Source: Candidatus Bipolaricaulota bacterium (GTDB taxonomy: Bacteria > Bipolaricaulota > Bipolaricaulia > RBG-16-55-9 > DRXL01). From it: 7,708 nt of DNA. The position numbers were made by a program, and so were the translations under genes. Of this stretch, positions 1 through 5,633 are shown piece after piece. The stretch lies in the NCBI GenBank assembly GCA_026414955.1, contig JAOAIA010000062.1:1-7708 (forward strand). The letters run 5' to 3'. The notes beneath the pieces were generated by a model that was not told the DNA's origin, made no database searches, and saw only the letters and a program-made list of their open reading frames with translations. Numbering within the stretch: position 1 is the stretch's first letter; every line of letters starts with the position of its first letter.

Positions 1-309
1 GATGGCGGTGGTAATCCAATTGTGATCTACAGCTCCATTGTGGAGCGGCGCGGCTTGGCCAAGGTCGTCCAGCAAGCTCCTAATATCGAGTCCTTAGTCG
101 AGAGCGAAGATGTCGGCTTAGCTGCGTACTACGATGTCGGAGATCTGTGGGCCAACAAGCCCGAAGCAGAGCTACGTAACTTGATGGTCGACGGCAGCAA
201 GACGCCCGCGGTGCGCCGTGCCGCGACCAAGGCGCTCTTGGTGCAGCTTGGCCGGGCGTTCGACGTCCCGTGCTTGCAGAGCCTCGCCAACGGCCAGGAG
301 TGCAAGTAG
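1..309 (+). CDS. C-terminal part of an unrecognised protein (5' end outside window)
   Basis: The reading frame is open from base 1 and ends at a TAG at 307-309, so about 102 C-terminal residues are visible. A GTG at 22 could in principle start the frame, but there is no convincing ribosome binding site before it and codons 1-7 read on in frame (starting DGGGNPI), so a gene entering from the left is more likely. I do not recognise the family. The stretch TPAVRRAATKALLVQLG near the end looks like one helical HEAT/ARM-type repeat, and two cysteines close to the C-terminus (FDVPC...GQEC) could form a disulfide if the protein is exported. It is convergent with the transporter operon and shares its terminator hairpin. 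Function is unknown; the coding call rests on frame openness and on the terminator just downstream. Confidence 0.65.
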   Translation, partial: DGGGNPIVIYSSIVERRGLAKVVQQAPNIESLVESEDVGLAAYYDVGDLWANKPEAELRNLMVDGSKTPAVRRAATKALLVQLGRAFDVPCLQSLANGQECK

Positions 310-330
310 TAACAGAACAGAAGACGCAAG

Positions 331-370
331 ACACAGCCCTGTCGAGTTCTCGCGCTCGGCAGGGCTGTGT
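331..370. terminator. Bidirectional intrinsic terminator between convergent genes
   Basis: Bases 331-341 (ACACAGCCCTG) are perfectly complementary to 360-370. The stem continues through a T-G wobble (342/359) and 343-346 with 355-358, giving about 16 pairs around an 8-base loop (347-354). On the plus strand it is followed by GTTTTAT, a short T tract, so it should end the gene stopping at 309. On the minus strand it starts 3 bases after the TAA of the last permease gene and is followed by a T-rich but interrupted stretch. The placement, 21 bases past one stop and 3 past the other, fits a shared terminator. The plus-strand direction has the better tail. Confidence 0.85.
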
Positions 371-373
371 GTT

Positions 374-1486
374 TTATCTCCCTTGGACTGAGAACGGATC
401 GGTCGCGTCGCGCAGCGCGTCCCCCATGAAGTTAAACGCGAGCACAGCAACGATAATAAAGAACCCTGGGATCATCAGCCAGGGGTGATACGTCAAATTC
501 GTGATCGTGCTGTCGGTGAACTGATTTAAGAGTTGTCCCCAGCTCGTCATCGGATCACGGATGCCAAACCCCAGAAAGCTTAAAGAAGCTTCGGCTAAGA
601 TCAGCCCGGGGATGCCCAGCGTCGCGCTCACTATGAGATAGCTGAGCGTGTTGGGCAAGAGATGTTTAAAGATAATGCGGGCGTTGCTGGCGCCCATTGC
701 TTTAGCAGCGAGCGCGAACTCTTGCTCGCGCAAGACTAAAAAGAGTCCGCGCAGCGTCCGCGCTGTGCCTCCCCAGCCCAAGATCGAGAGGATCATAATA
801 ATTAACAGAAACGAGATCGCCGGCGGCAACCCCGGCGGCAAGATCGCGGCGAGCGCTAAGAGCAACGGCAACCCCGGAAACGAATTCAAAACTTCAATCA
901 TTCTTTGAATGAAATTGTCCCAGCCCCCTCCAAAGTACCCCGAAATTCCCCCAAAGACAATCGCTAACGTCAAGCTGATAGCCAACGCTAACGGCCCAAT
1001 CGAGAGCGAGACCCAGCCCCCAATGAGCGTGCGCGAAAAGAGATCGCGCCCCACGTCATCGGTGCCAAAGAGAAAGATCTGCCCAGGAGAATTGGGATCA
1101 CGCTCACCTGTGCCAAATAAGTGAATATCCGTGGGGATGAGCCAGAAGAGCTTGTACGGATCGCCCTTGACGAAAAACTTGATGGGATAGACTTGATCGG
1201 TGTTCTCGCGATAGACCCATCGGACTCCGCGGGGGTCGCGCGCGCGAGAGAGACCGTAGACGAAGGGCCAGCTCAAGCGTCCGTCCTTGTCGAAGAAGTG
1301 GATCTTTGTGGGGGGAGCGAACGCAAAGCGCCGACGTTGCGTCGCGTAATCATACGGGGCGATAAAGTGCGCAAAGAGCGTCAAGAGCATCAGAAGCGCG
1401 ATGATCATGCCACCTAAAGCTCCCAGCTTATGGCGTCGGAAGCGCCGCCAGATGAGTTGCCCTTGACTGACCGGCTTTTCAGTCAT
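374..1486 (-). CDS. Peptide ABC transporter permease, DppC/OppC type
   Basis: This 370-residue inner-membrane subunit is the second half of the heterodimeric channel of a peptide/nickel-family importer. The N-terminal part (QGQLIWRRFRRHKLGALGG) and first helix (about 21-43) match the OppC N-terminal region. Residues 45-138 form a long extracytoplasmic loop typical of a subclass of these permeases. The family hallmark GTDDVGRDLFSR is at 141-152, followed by five further hydrophobic segments. The cytoplasmic EAA loop that docks on an ATPase is at about 256-279 (EFALAAKAMGAS...KHLLPN). The C-terminus DALRDATDPF is also typical. I chose the ATG at 1484-1486 because its ATGACTGA overlaps the stop of the upstream permease by 8 bases, implying translational coupling; the upstream in-frame ATG at 1558 lies inside the previous gene and adds no family sequence. 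Substrate cannot be told from sequence. Confidence 0.96.
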   Translation of the reverse strand: MTEKPVSQGQLIWRRFRRHKLGALGGMIIALLMLLTLFAHFIAPYDYATQRRRFAFAPPTKIHFFDKDGRLSWPFVYGLSRARDPRGVRWVYRENTDQVYPIKFFVKGDPYKLFWLIPTDIHLFGTGERDPNSPGQIFLFGTDDVGRDLFSRTLIGGWVSLSIGPLALAISLTLAIVFGGISGYFGGGWDNFIQRMIEVLNSFPGLPLLLALAAILPPGLPPAISFLLIIMILSILGWGGTARTLRGLFLVLREQEFALAAKAMGASNARIIFKHLLPNTLSYLIVSATLGIPGLILAEASLSFLGFGIRDPMTSWGQLLNQFTDSTITNLTYHPWLMIPGFFIIVAVLAFNFMGDALRDATDPFSVQGR

Positions 1487-2627
1487 AGCGGATCCGGGGA
1501 TCAACCCACGCGAGCATAATATCTGCCAAGAGATTGCCCACCAGCAATAAGATTGCAAAGAACATCAGGAGCGTCTGGACTAAATAGTCGTCATAGGCCC
1601 GCAGGGCTTCGTAGAAGAGCCGTTCGACCGTGGGGAAATTGAGCACAATCGCCGTGATGAGCGCACCGCCGATCAAGCCGGGAAGACTTTGCCCGAAGAT
1701 GCTGATCATCACGTTGAGGGCGTTGCGCAGCGCGTGTTTATAGATCACGACGCGCTCGCTCAGACCCTTGGCCCGCGCCGTCATAATGTATTGAGAGCTG
1801 AGGATGTCCAGCATCTGGCCGCGCATGACGCGCATCAGCCCCGCTATTGACGAGCTGCCAATGACTAAGACCGCTGGCCACAGATGCCATAAGTAATCGA
1901 GCCATTTCTTCAGCGACCAATCCCACGGCCAGGGCGATCCCCCCATGTGCTCCTGCACAAAGAGCCCTCCCACAGACGCCCCCGGATTGCCCGGACAGAA
2001 GAACTGCCAACCCCAACTGCAGAGCGTCGGGGTAAGCGAGACAACCAGCCAGTACATCAAGGCCAACGCTAAGAAAAAGTTAGGGATCGAAAGCCCGGCA
2101 AACCCCACGAGCGTAAAGATATTGTCGCCAAGAGAGTATTGGCGCGTCGCCGCGTAGATCCCCAATGGCAACGAGATCAACCATGCAAAGAGAAACGTCG
2201 GAATAGTAACTAGGAGCGTCAGCGGCAGGCGCTCCCAGAAGAGCGTCGAGACCGGCTGGTTCGTCTCGAACGAAAACCCAAAATCGGGATTCCAATGGAT
2301 GAACGGGAACTGGGTGCTGACTGACCAGACTTGCCAGCGCCGTCCCGTAGCAGGATCGGTGCTCTCGCTGCTGAAGAGAATCCCCTTGAGCCAGCGCCAG
2401 TAGCGTTCCCCACACCCGCTCCATTGCCATTGCAAAGGCTCGCAGGGCTTTTCTAATCCTAAGTGCTGGGCGATATTTTGCAGCGTCTCTTGGGAGATGC
2501 GCTCGTTGAGCTTATATTTTGTCAAGAAGTCGCCGGGCGCAAGCTGCACCACAAAGAACGCGACGACGGAGATGACAAACAGGGTTGGGATCATGTAGAC
2601 GAGACGGCGCACAATGTAGTTGAGCAT
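1479..2627 (-). CDS. Peptide ABC transporter permease, DppB/OppB type
   Basis: This 382-residue inner-membrane permease is the partner of the DppC-type subunit that follows it. It starts with the classic MLNYIVRRLVYMIPTLF helix and the APGDF motif of the family. It then has a long extracytoplasmic loop (about 31-130), two helices (about 134-156 and 166-198), a second Trp-rich loop (201-247), and the EAA loop at about 280-304 (YIMTARAKGLSERVV...HALRNAL). It ends with helices and WVDPRIRYD, a standard family C-terminus. The ATG at 2625-2627 is preferred: GAGGG lies 8 bases upstream and the family sequence starts exactly there. The open frame runs on to 2771, but those residues come from a palindromic repeat and the end of the previous gene. 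Both extracytoplasmic loops carry a cysteine pair (C62/C72 and C203/C211). The gene is overlapped by 8 bases by the next permease. Confidence 0.96.
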   Translation of the reverse strand: MLNYIVRRLVYMIPTLFVISVVAFFVVQLAPGDFLTKYKLNERISQETLQNIAQHLGLEKPCEPLQWQWSGCGERYWRWLKGILFSSESTDPATGRRWQVWSVSTQFPFIHWNPDFGFSFETNQPVSTLFWERLPLTLLVTIPTFLFAWLISLPLGIYAATRQYSLGDNIFTLVGFAGLSIPNFFLALALMYWLVVSLTPTLCSWGWQFFCPGNPGASVGGLFVQEHMGGSPWPWDWSLKKWLDYLWHLWPAVLVIGSSSIAGLMRVMRGQMLDILSSQYIMTARAKGLSERVVIYKHALRNALNVMISIFGQSLPGLIGGALITAIVLNFPTVERLFYEALRAYDDYLVQTLLMFFAILLLVGNLLADIMLAWVDPRIRYD

Positions 2628-2635
2628 AAGCGTCA

Positions 2636-2640
2636 CCCTC
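2636..2640 (-). promoter_or_regulatory. Ribosome binding site of the DppB-type permease, inside a stem
   Basis: GAGGG on the minus strand, 8 bases before the ATG at 2627, is the only Shine-Dalgarno-like sequence there and decides the start. It lies wholly within the distal outer arm (2636-2645) of the nested palindrome in this gap, so in a folded mRNA it would be paired with 2735-2739. Whether this limits translation is inference. Confidence 0.6.
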
Positions 2641-2740
2641 ACCCCGAAGCGTTTTGATGCGACCGCTGATCGAGAAAGATGCTGCATCAAAACGCTTCGC
2701 CCCAGCCCCTCTCGAGGGAGAGGGGAGCAGGGGTGAGGGG
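2636..2740. repeat. Nested palindromic intergenic element, three-stem fold
   Basis: Almost the whole gap between the binding-protein and permease genes is palindromic. The outer arms are CCCTCACCCC (2636-2645) and GGGGTGAGGG (2730-2739), 10 pairs. The first inner stem is CGAAGCGTTTTGATGC (2645-2660) with its perfect 16-base complement at 2684-2699 around a 23-base loop. The second is CCCCTCTC (2706-2713) with GAGAGGGG (2718-2725) around a 4-base loop. Together they can draw as a three-way junction. The CCCTCACCCC / CTCTCCC / GGGGTGAGGG style resembles short GC-rich palindromes dispersed between genes in many bacterial genomes. I see no clear target-site duplication. It could act as an mRNA stabiliser protecting the binding-protein message, as an attenuator, or be a mobile REP/MITE-like sequence. 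Confidence 0.8.
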
Positions 2741-5401
2741 TTACTTCCGTCGTTGCTCGTCCTTCCACCACAGGGTGTCGGCAAGAGGGAGCGTCCCGAA
2801 GTTGGGCTTGAAATTCTCGTTGTTGCCCAGATCGGCCTTGCTCGCAAAGAGAAACTGCTGATTGACCAAATAGATATAGGGCAGGTTCTCCGAGACGAGC
2901 TGCTGGAACTCTTTATAGATGCGCTGGACTTCGTCTTCATCGAAGGTCGTCGCGCCCAGGTCGAAGAGTTCGTCGACGCGCTTCTCCCACGCCGGAGGAC
3001 TGTCTTTGGAGGAGTAGCGCCAGAAGTGTAAGCGCCCGTTGGTCTTCCAGACGTTGGCGCCGTTATTAGGTTCGGGGCCGCCGGTCAGCCCCAAGACCAT
3101 CGCTTCAAAGGTGCTCGTCGTCAGTTGGTTAACAAGGGCGTTGAAATCTACCGGTCGGGCATTGGCCTTCACGCCGATCTTGGCCAAATCGTCCACCAAG
3201 AGCGAGACGATCTTCTCTCGGATTTGGTTGCCTGAATTGGTTACCAAGGTGAACTCCAGTTCGCGGTCTTTCTCTGGGCCAAAGGGCGTTAAGTCGGTGG
3301 GTCGGTCCTCGGGGTTGGCGAAGTTTTTCAGAAAATCATTGGTGATGTTACGCACGCCGTCGCCGTCTACGTCTTTAAGCCCGATCGCGTCGAGAAGCTG
3401 CGCGGCTCGCTTGAGATCGTACTCGTATTTGGTGAACGACTCGCTCTTGTCGTAGTAGGGCGAGGGGATGCTGACGGGGCTCCACTGGGGGATCGCCAGC
3501 CCATTATAGATATTCTCGATGATCGTCTCCTTGTCAACCGCGTGGGCCATAGCGCGACGGAACTGCACATGGCGAAAGACCGCTTGGAGAGCCTTGTAGA
3601 AGGGCTTGTCTGGGTTGACTTTCTCGACGTCTTGGTTGAACGCCAGATACGTCTCGCCGAAGGTCGGGCCGTCCTTGAGCAGCTTGCGATTGTTTATAGA
3701 ATCTATGCAGATCGTCTTATCGGGCAGCTCGCGGCAGTCGGTTTGTAAGTCTTTCACGCCTTCCATCAGGAGAGGCCAATCCGTGGGGCGCGGCCCGAAG
3801 GTGTCGATCTCCCCTGCTTGGAACTTTAAGAAGAGCGTGTTCTGATCGGGCACGATCAGAAAGACAAACTGATCTAAATAGGGCAACTGCACGCCGTTGG
3901 GGTCGACTTTCCAATAGTAGGGATTGCGCTCCAGCACGACCTGCTGATCTACGTCGTAGCGCACGAAGCGATACGGCCCCAAGCCGACGAATTCGCTCGC
4001 GGGCGTTCCTAAGCTCCACGTGTTATTAAAAAGCTCTGGAGAGACCCCAGCCCACTTGCCCGCTTCAGCTTGCCCGACAATCTTCTGCGCGTTGTCGAGG
4101 GCGCGTTGCAACGCTTCGATCAGTTCAGCCTGCTCTTCAGTGATAGCAGCCTGCAAGGCTTGCAGCGTCTCTTTCACAGAGTTGACGCTCACGCGCACTT
4201 GGTCGAGTTGCTGAGCGCTCACCGCTTCACTGAGTGCCGCGAGTTTCTTATCGAGTTCGGCGAGCTTCTCGACGCTCTGCAAGGCTTTTCTGTTGTTGTC
4301 AATGACCCTCTTCAGCCCTTCTAAGTATCCCGTGGCTCCCGGGTTGAGCTTGGCCACTTTATCAGCGAGCTTGTACTTGGGCAGGACGTCAAATGTCAGG
4401 GAATTCAGGATGGGCCGGAAGGGCTTGGGCATGATCACTTTGACGGTTTCGTCGTCAATCTTCACGAACTCTAACGGCTTGCCCTCCACGTAGAGCAGAT
4501 CTCGGAACGACGAGTTCACTTCAGGGTTATAGTGGAGATCGTTCACGGTGAAGAGCACGTCGTCGGCGTTAAAGCAACACGTGCCGTCGGACCAGCGCAC
4601 GCCGCGCCGCAGGTGTAATATGATCTCTCGCTTGTCGTCGGAGATCTCCCAGGCGACGGCCAAGCCCGGCGCAGGCGTGTAGTCCTCCCAGCGCGCCTCG
4701 ATCAACCCCGCGTGCATCAAGCCGGTGACGTCCGTCGAGCTGGTCTCCTGAGCGACAACGGGGTTGAGCGTCTTCGGCCCGCTGATTGCGCCGACCACGA
4801 GCTTGCCGCCGGGGACGCCGGGTTCGCTGAGGCCCTCCGGGGTGCTGACGACTTTAGCGTCGGTGGGGATGACGCCGTCGCGTGCTGCTTGGGGTTCTAT
4901 CACGGTGATCTCGATCTTCTGGCCGCCCAACTCGACGGTCTTGGTACCAGCGCTGGCAAACCCGCGAATCTGAAAGTGCAGATGGCGCGTGGCGCCGGGG
5001 CCGACTTGGGCTTTCTGGGTGCCCAACCGTGCGCCGTCGAGGACCAACGCCACGTCTTCTGTGACTTCATTCGTCCCTGGATTAGAGAGATAGATGTTGA
5101 ACGCGACCGTTCCCTCCCTGGTGACGATGCGGTTGCTGGGGTAGACCTCGAGGCGCGTCACTGAGAGCGCGCCCACGGCACCGATTCGGCTCTCGGTACG
5201 CGGCGGAGTTTCTTGCTCTTTCTTTTCCGCCTCGCGACGCTCTTGTTCTTTGCGCTCTTGCTCTTTGCGCTCTTGTTCTTGTTTCTCCCGATCTTCTTGG
5301 GTGATCTCTGGGGGCTTCACTCCCGGCGGTATCCCTTGACATCCCCCTAAGACGACTCCAATCCCAAGGCACACTGCTATCAGGATACTTATCTGTCTCA
5401 T
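2741..5401 (-). CDS. Solute-binding lipoprotein, family 5, with Ig-like module and helical insertion
   Basis: This 886-residue protein is the extracytoplasmic receptor of the importer. Residues 1-21 are a lipoprotein signal peptide ending in the lipobox VLGGC (Cys21). Residues 33-65 are a charged Glu/Gln/Lys/Arg linker with tandem KEQER repeats. About 76-168 is a beta-rich module resembling a CARDB/Ig-like domain (LEVYPSNRIVT..., LSNPGTNEV, GATRHLHFQI). The SBP_bac_5 fold starts near 199 (GGKLVVGAISGPKTLNPV) and shows LRRGVRWSDG (264-273), ADDVLFT, GLGPYRFVRYD (473-483), ERNPYYWK, FRRAMAHAVDKETI (614-627) and DVDGDG (677-682). Between VLPKYKL and SPELFN, about 357-450 is an inserted Ala/Leu/Gln/Glu-rich helical, probably coiled-coil segment absent from typical family members. 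The total exceeds the usual 500-600 residues. I chose the ATG at 5399-5401 for its AAAAGGAG site 8 bases upstream and because the signal peptide begins there; the frame's upstream ATG at 5431 has neither. Ligand unknown. Confidence 0.95.
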   Translation of the reverse strand: MRQISILIAVCLGIGVVLGGCQGIPPGVKPPEITQEDREKQEQERKEQERKEQERREAEKKEQETPPRTESRIGAVGALSVTRLEVYPSNRIVTREGTVAFNIYLSNPGTNEVTEDVALVLDGARLGTQKAQVGPGATRHLHFQIRGFASAGTKTVELGGQKIEITVIEPQAARDGVIPTDAKVVSTPEGLSEPGVPGGKLVVGAISGPKTLNPVVAQETSSTDVTGLMHAGLIEARWEDYTPAPGLAVAWEISDDKREIILHLRRGVRWSDGTCCFNADDVLFTVNDLHYNPEVNSSFRDLLYVEGKPLEFVKIDDETVKVIMPKPFRPILNSLTFDVLPKYKLADKVAKLNPGATGYLEGLKRVIDNNRKALQSVEKLAELDKKLAALSEAVSAQQLDQVRVSVNSVKETLQALQAAITEEQAELIEALQRALDNAQKIVGQAEAGKWAGVSPELFNNTWSLGTPASEFVGLGPYRFVRYDVDQQVVLERNPYYWKVDPNGVQLPYLDQFVFLIVPDQNTLFLKFQAGEIDTFGPRPTDWPLLMEGVKDLQTDCRELPDKTICIDSINNRKLLKDGPTFGETYLAFNQDVEKVNPDKPFYKALQAVFRHVQFRRAMAHAVDKETIIENIYNGLAIPQWSPVSIPSPYYDKSESFTKYEYDLKRAAQLLDAIGLKDVDGDGVRNITNDFLKNFANPEDRPTDLTPFGPEKDRELEFTLVTNSGNQIREKIVSLLVDDLAKIGVKANARPVDFNALVNQLTTSTFEAMVLGLTGGPEPNNGANVWKTNGRLHFWRYSSKDSPPAWEKRVDELFDLGATTFDEDEVQRIYKEFQQLVSENLPYIYLVNQQFLFASKADLGNNENFKPNFGTLPLADTLWWKDEQRRK
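5238..5282. repeat. Three tandem 15-bp repeats coding for KEQER-type linker
   Basis: Units CGCTCTTGTTCTTTG (5238-5252), CGCTCTTGCTCTTTG (5253-5267) and CGCTCTTGTTCTTGT (5268-5282) differ by one to two bases. On the minus strand they encode the repeated QEQER/KEQER pentapeptide at about residues 41-55 of the binding lipoprotein, between the lipid anchor and the Ig-like module. The unit is a multiple of three, so copy-number change would lengthen or shorten the linker without breaking the frame. Confidence 0.9.
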
Positions 5402-5409
5402 AGTCTCGT

Positions 5410-5415
5410 CTCCTT
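5410..5415 (-). promoter_or_regulatory. Strong ribosome binding site of the binding-protein gene
   Basis: AAGGAG (within AAAAGGAG) sits 8 bases before the ATG at 5401. It is the best Shine-Dalgarno match in the window; the other genes of the operon have weak sites or rely on overlap. This fits the usual need for an excess of binding protein over membrane subunits, and it fixes the start codon. Confidence 0.85.
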
Positions 5416-5430
5416 TTGGTGTTGCTCTCA

Positions 5431-5436
5431 ATTATA
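5431..5436 (-). promoter_or_regulatory. Possible internal -10 promoter element before the binding-protein gene
   Basis: The minus strand reads TATAAT, a perfect sigma-70-type -10 hexamer, 29 bases before the ATG in the 43-base gap between the small membrane gene and the binding-protein gene. No good TTGACA-like -35 is found 16-18 bases upstream (GGGCGC or similar), and the extended -10 TG is displaced by one base. It could give extra transcription of the binding protein and downstream permeases, or be chance in an AT-rich gap. Confidence 0.3.
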
Positions 5437-5444
5437 TCCAATGG

Positions 5445-5633
5445 CTAGCGAGTGCGCCCAGCCACCCCGATCAGCCCTAGAACTAAACCGACGAGCGACG
5501 CGGCGTAGGAGAGGAAGCTCAGGGCGAAGCTGGGCTGTACGATTCTGATCACCATCAAGAACGGCAGGAGAGCGCCCACGAGCAGCAGCACCAGGGCTAT
5601 GACGATCAGCCGCAAGGGGTGTGAGACTTTCAT
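5445..5633 (-). CDS. Small two-helix membrane protein, function unknown
   Basis: The gene encodes 62 residues starting MKVSHPLRL and ending GVAGRTR. Two hydrophobic stretches, about 9-29 and 36-58, are separated by RIVQPS and should form a helical hairpin in the membrane, with Lys/Arg at both ends suggesting both termini in the cytoplasm. The start is the ATG at 5631-5633, which shares one base with the TGA of the preceding ATPase gene (TGATG), implying coupled translation. The open frame extends upstream to 5705, but that part is an out-of-frame shadow of the ATPase. The composition (ALLPFLMVI, SFLSYAASLVGLVLGLIG) resembles small uncharacterised proteins I associate with Chloroflexota-like genomes; I cannot name a family. 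Its position between the ATPases and the binding protein suggests, but does not show, a role with the transporter. No catalytic motif is visible. Confidence 0.8.
   Translation of the reverse strand: MKVSHPLRLIVIALVLLLVGALLPFLMVIRIVQPSFALSFLSYAASLVGLVLGLIGVAGRTR

Noticed and set aside
2628..2771. N-terminal extension of the DppB-type permease reading frame to an ATG at 2771
   Set aside because: The extra 48 residues are encoded by the palindromic element and the end of the receptor gene, lack family similarity, and the ATG at 2627 has a spaced ribosome site and the exact family N-terminus.
2512..2940. Minus-strand 142-codon frame crossing the receptor-permease junction
   Set aside because: It is out of frame with both real genes and made of Ser/Arg-rich shadow sequence plus the repeat.
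4712..5164. Plus-strand frame of 150 codons
   Set aside because: It is antisense to the Ig-like and N-terminal part of the receptor, with no family features and no promoter or ribosome site.
5238..5282. Short CRISPR-like or origin-like direct repeats
   Set aside because: The units are contiguous with no spacers and are explained by the repeated KEQER codons of the linker.
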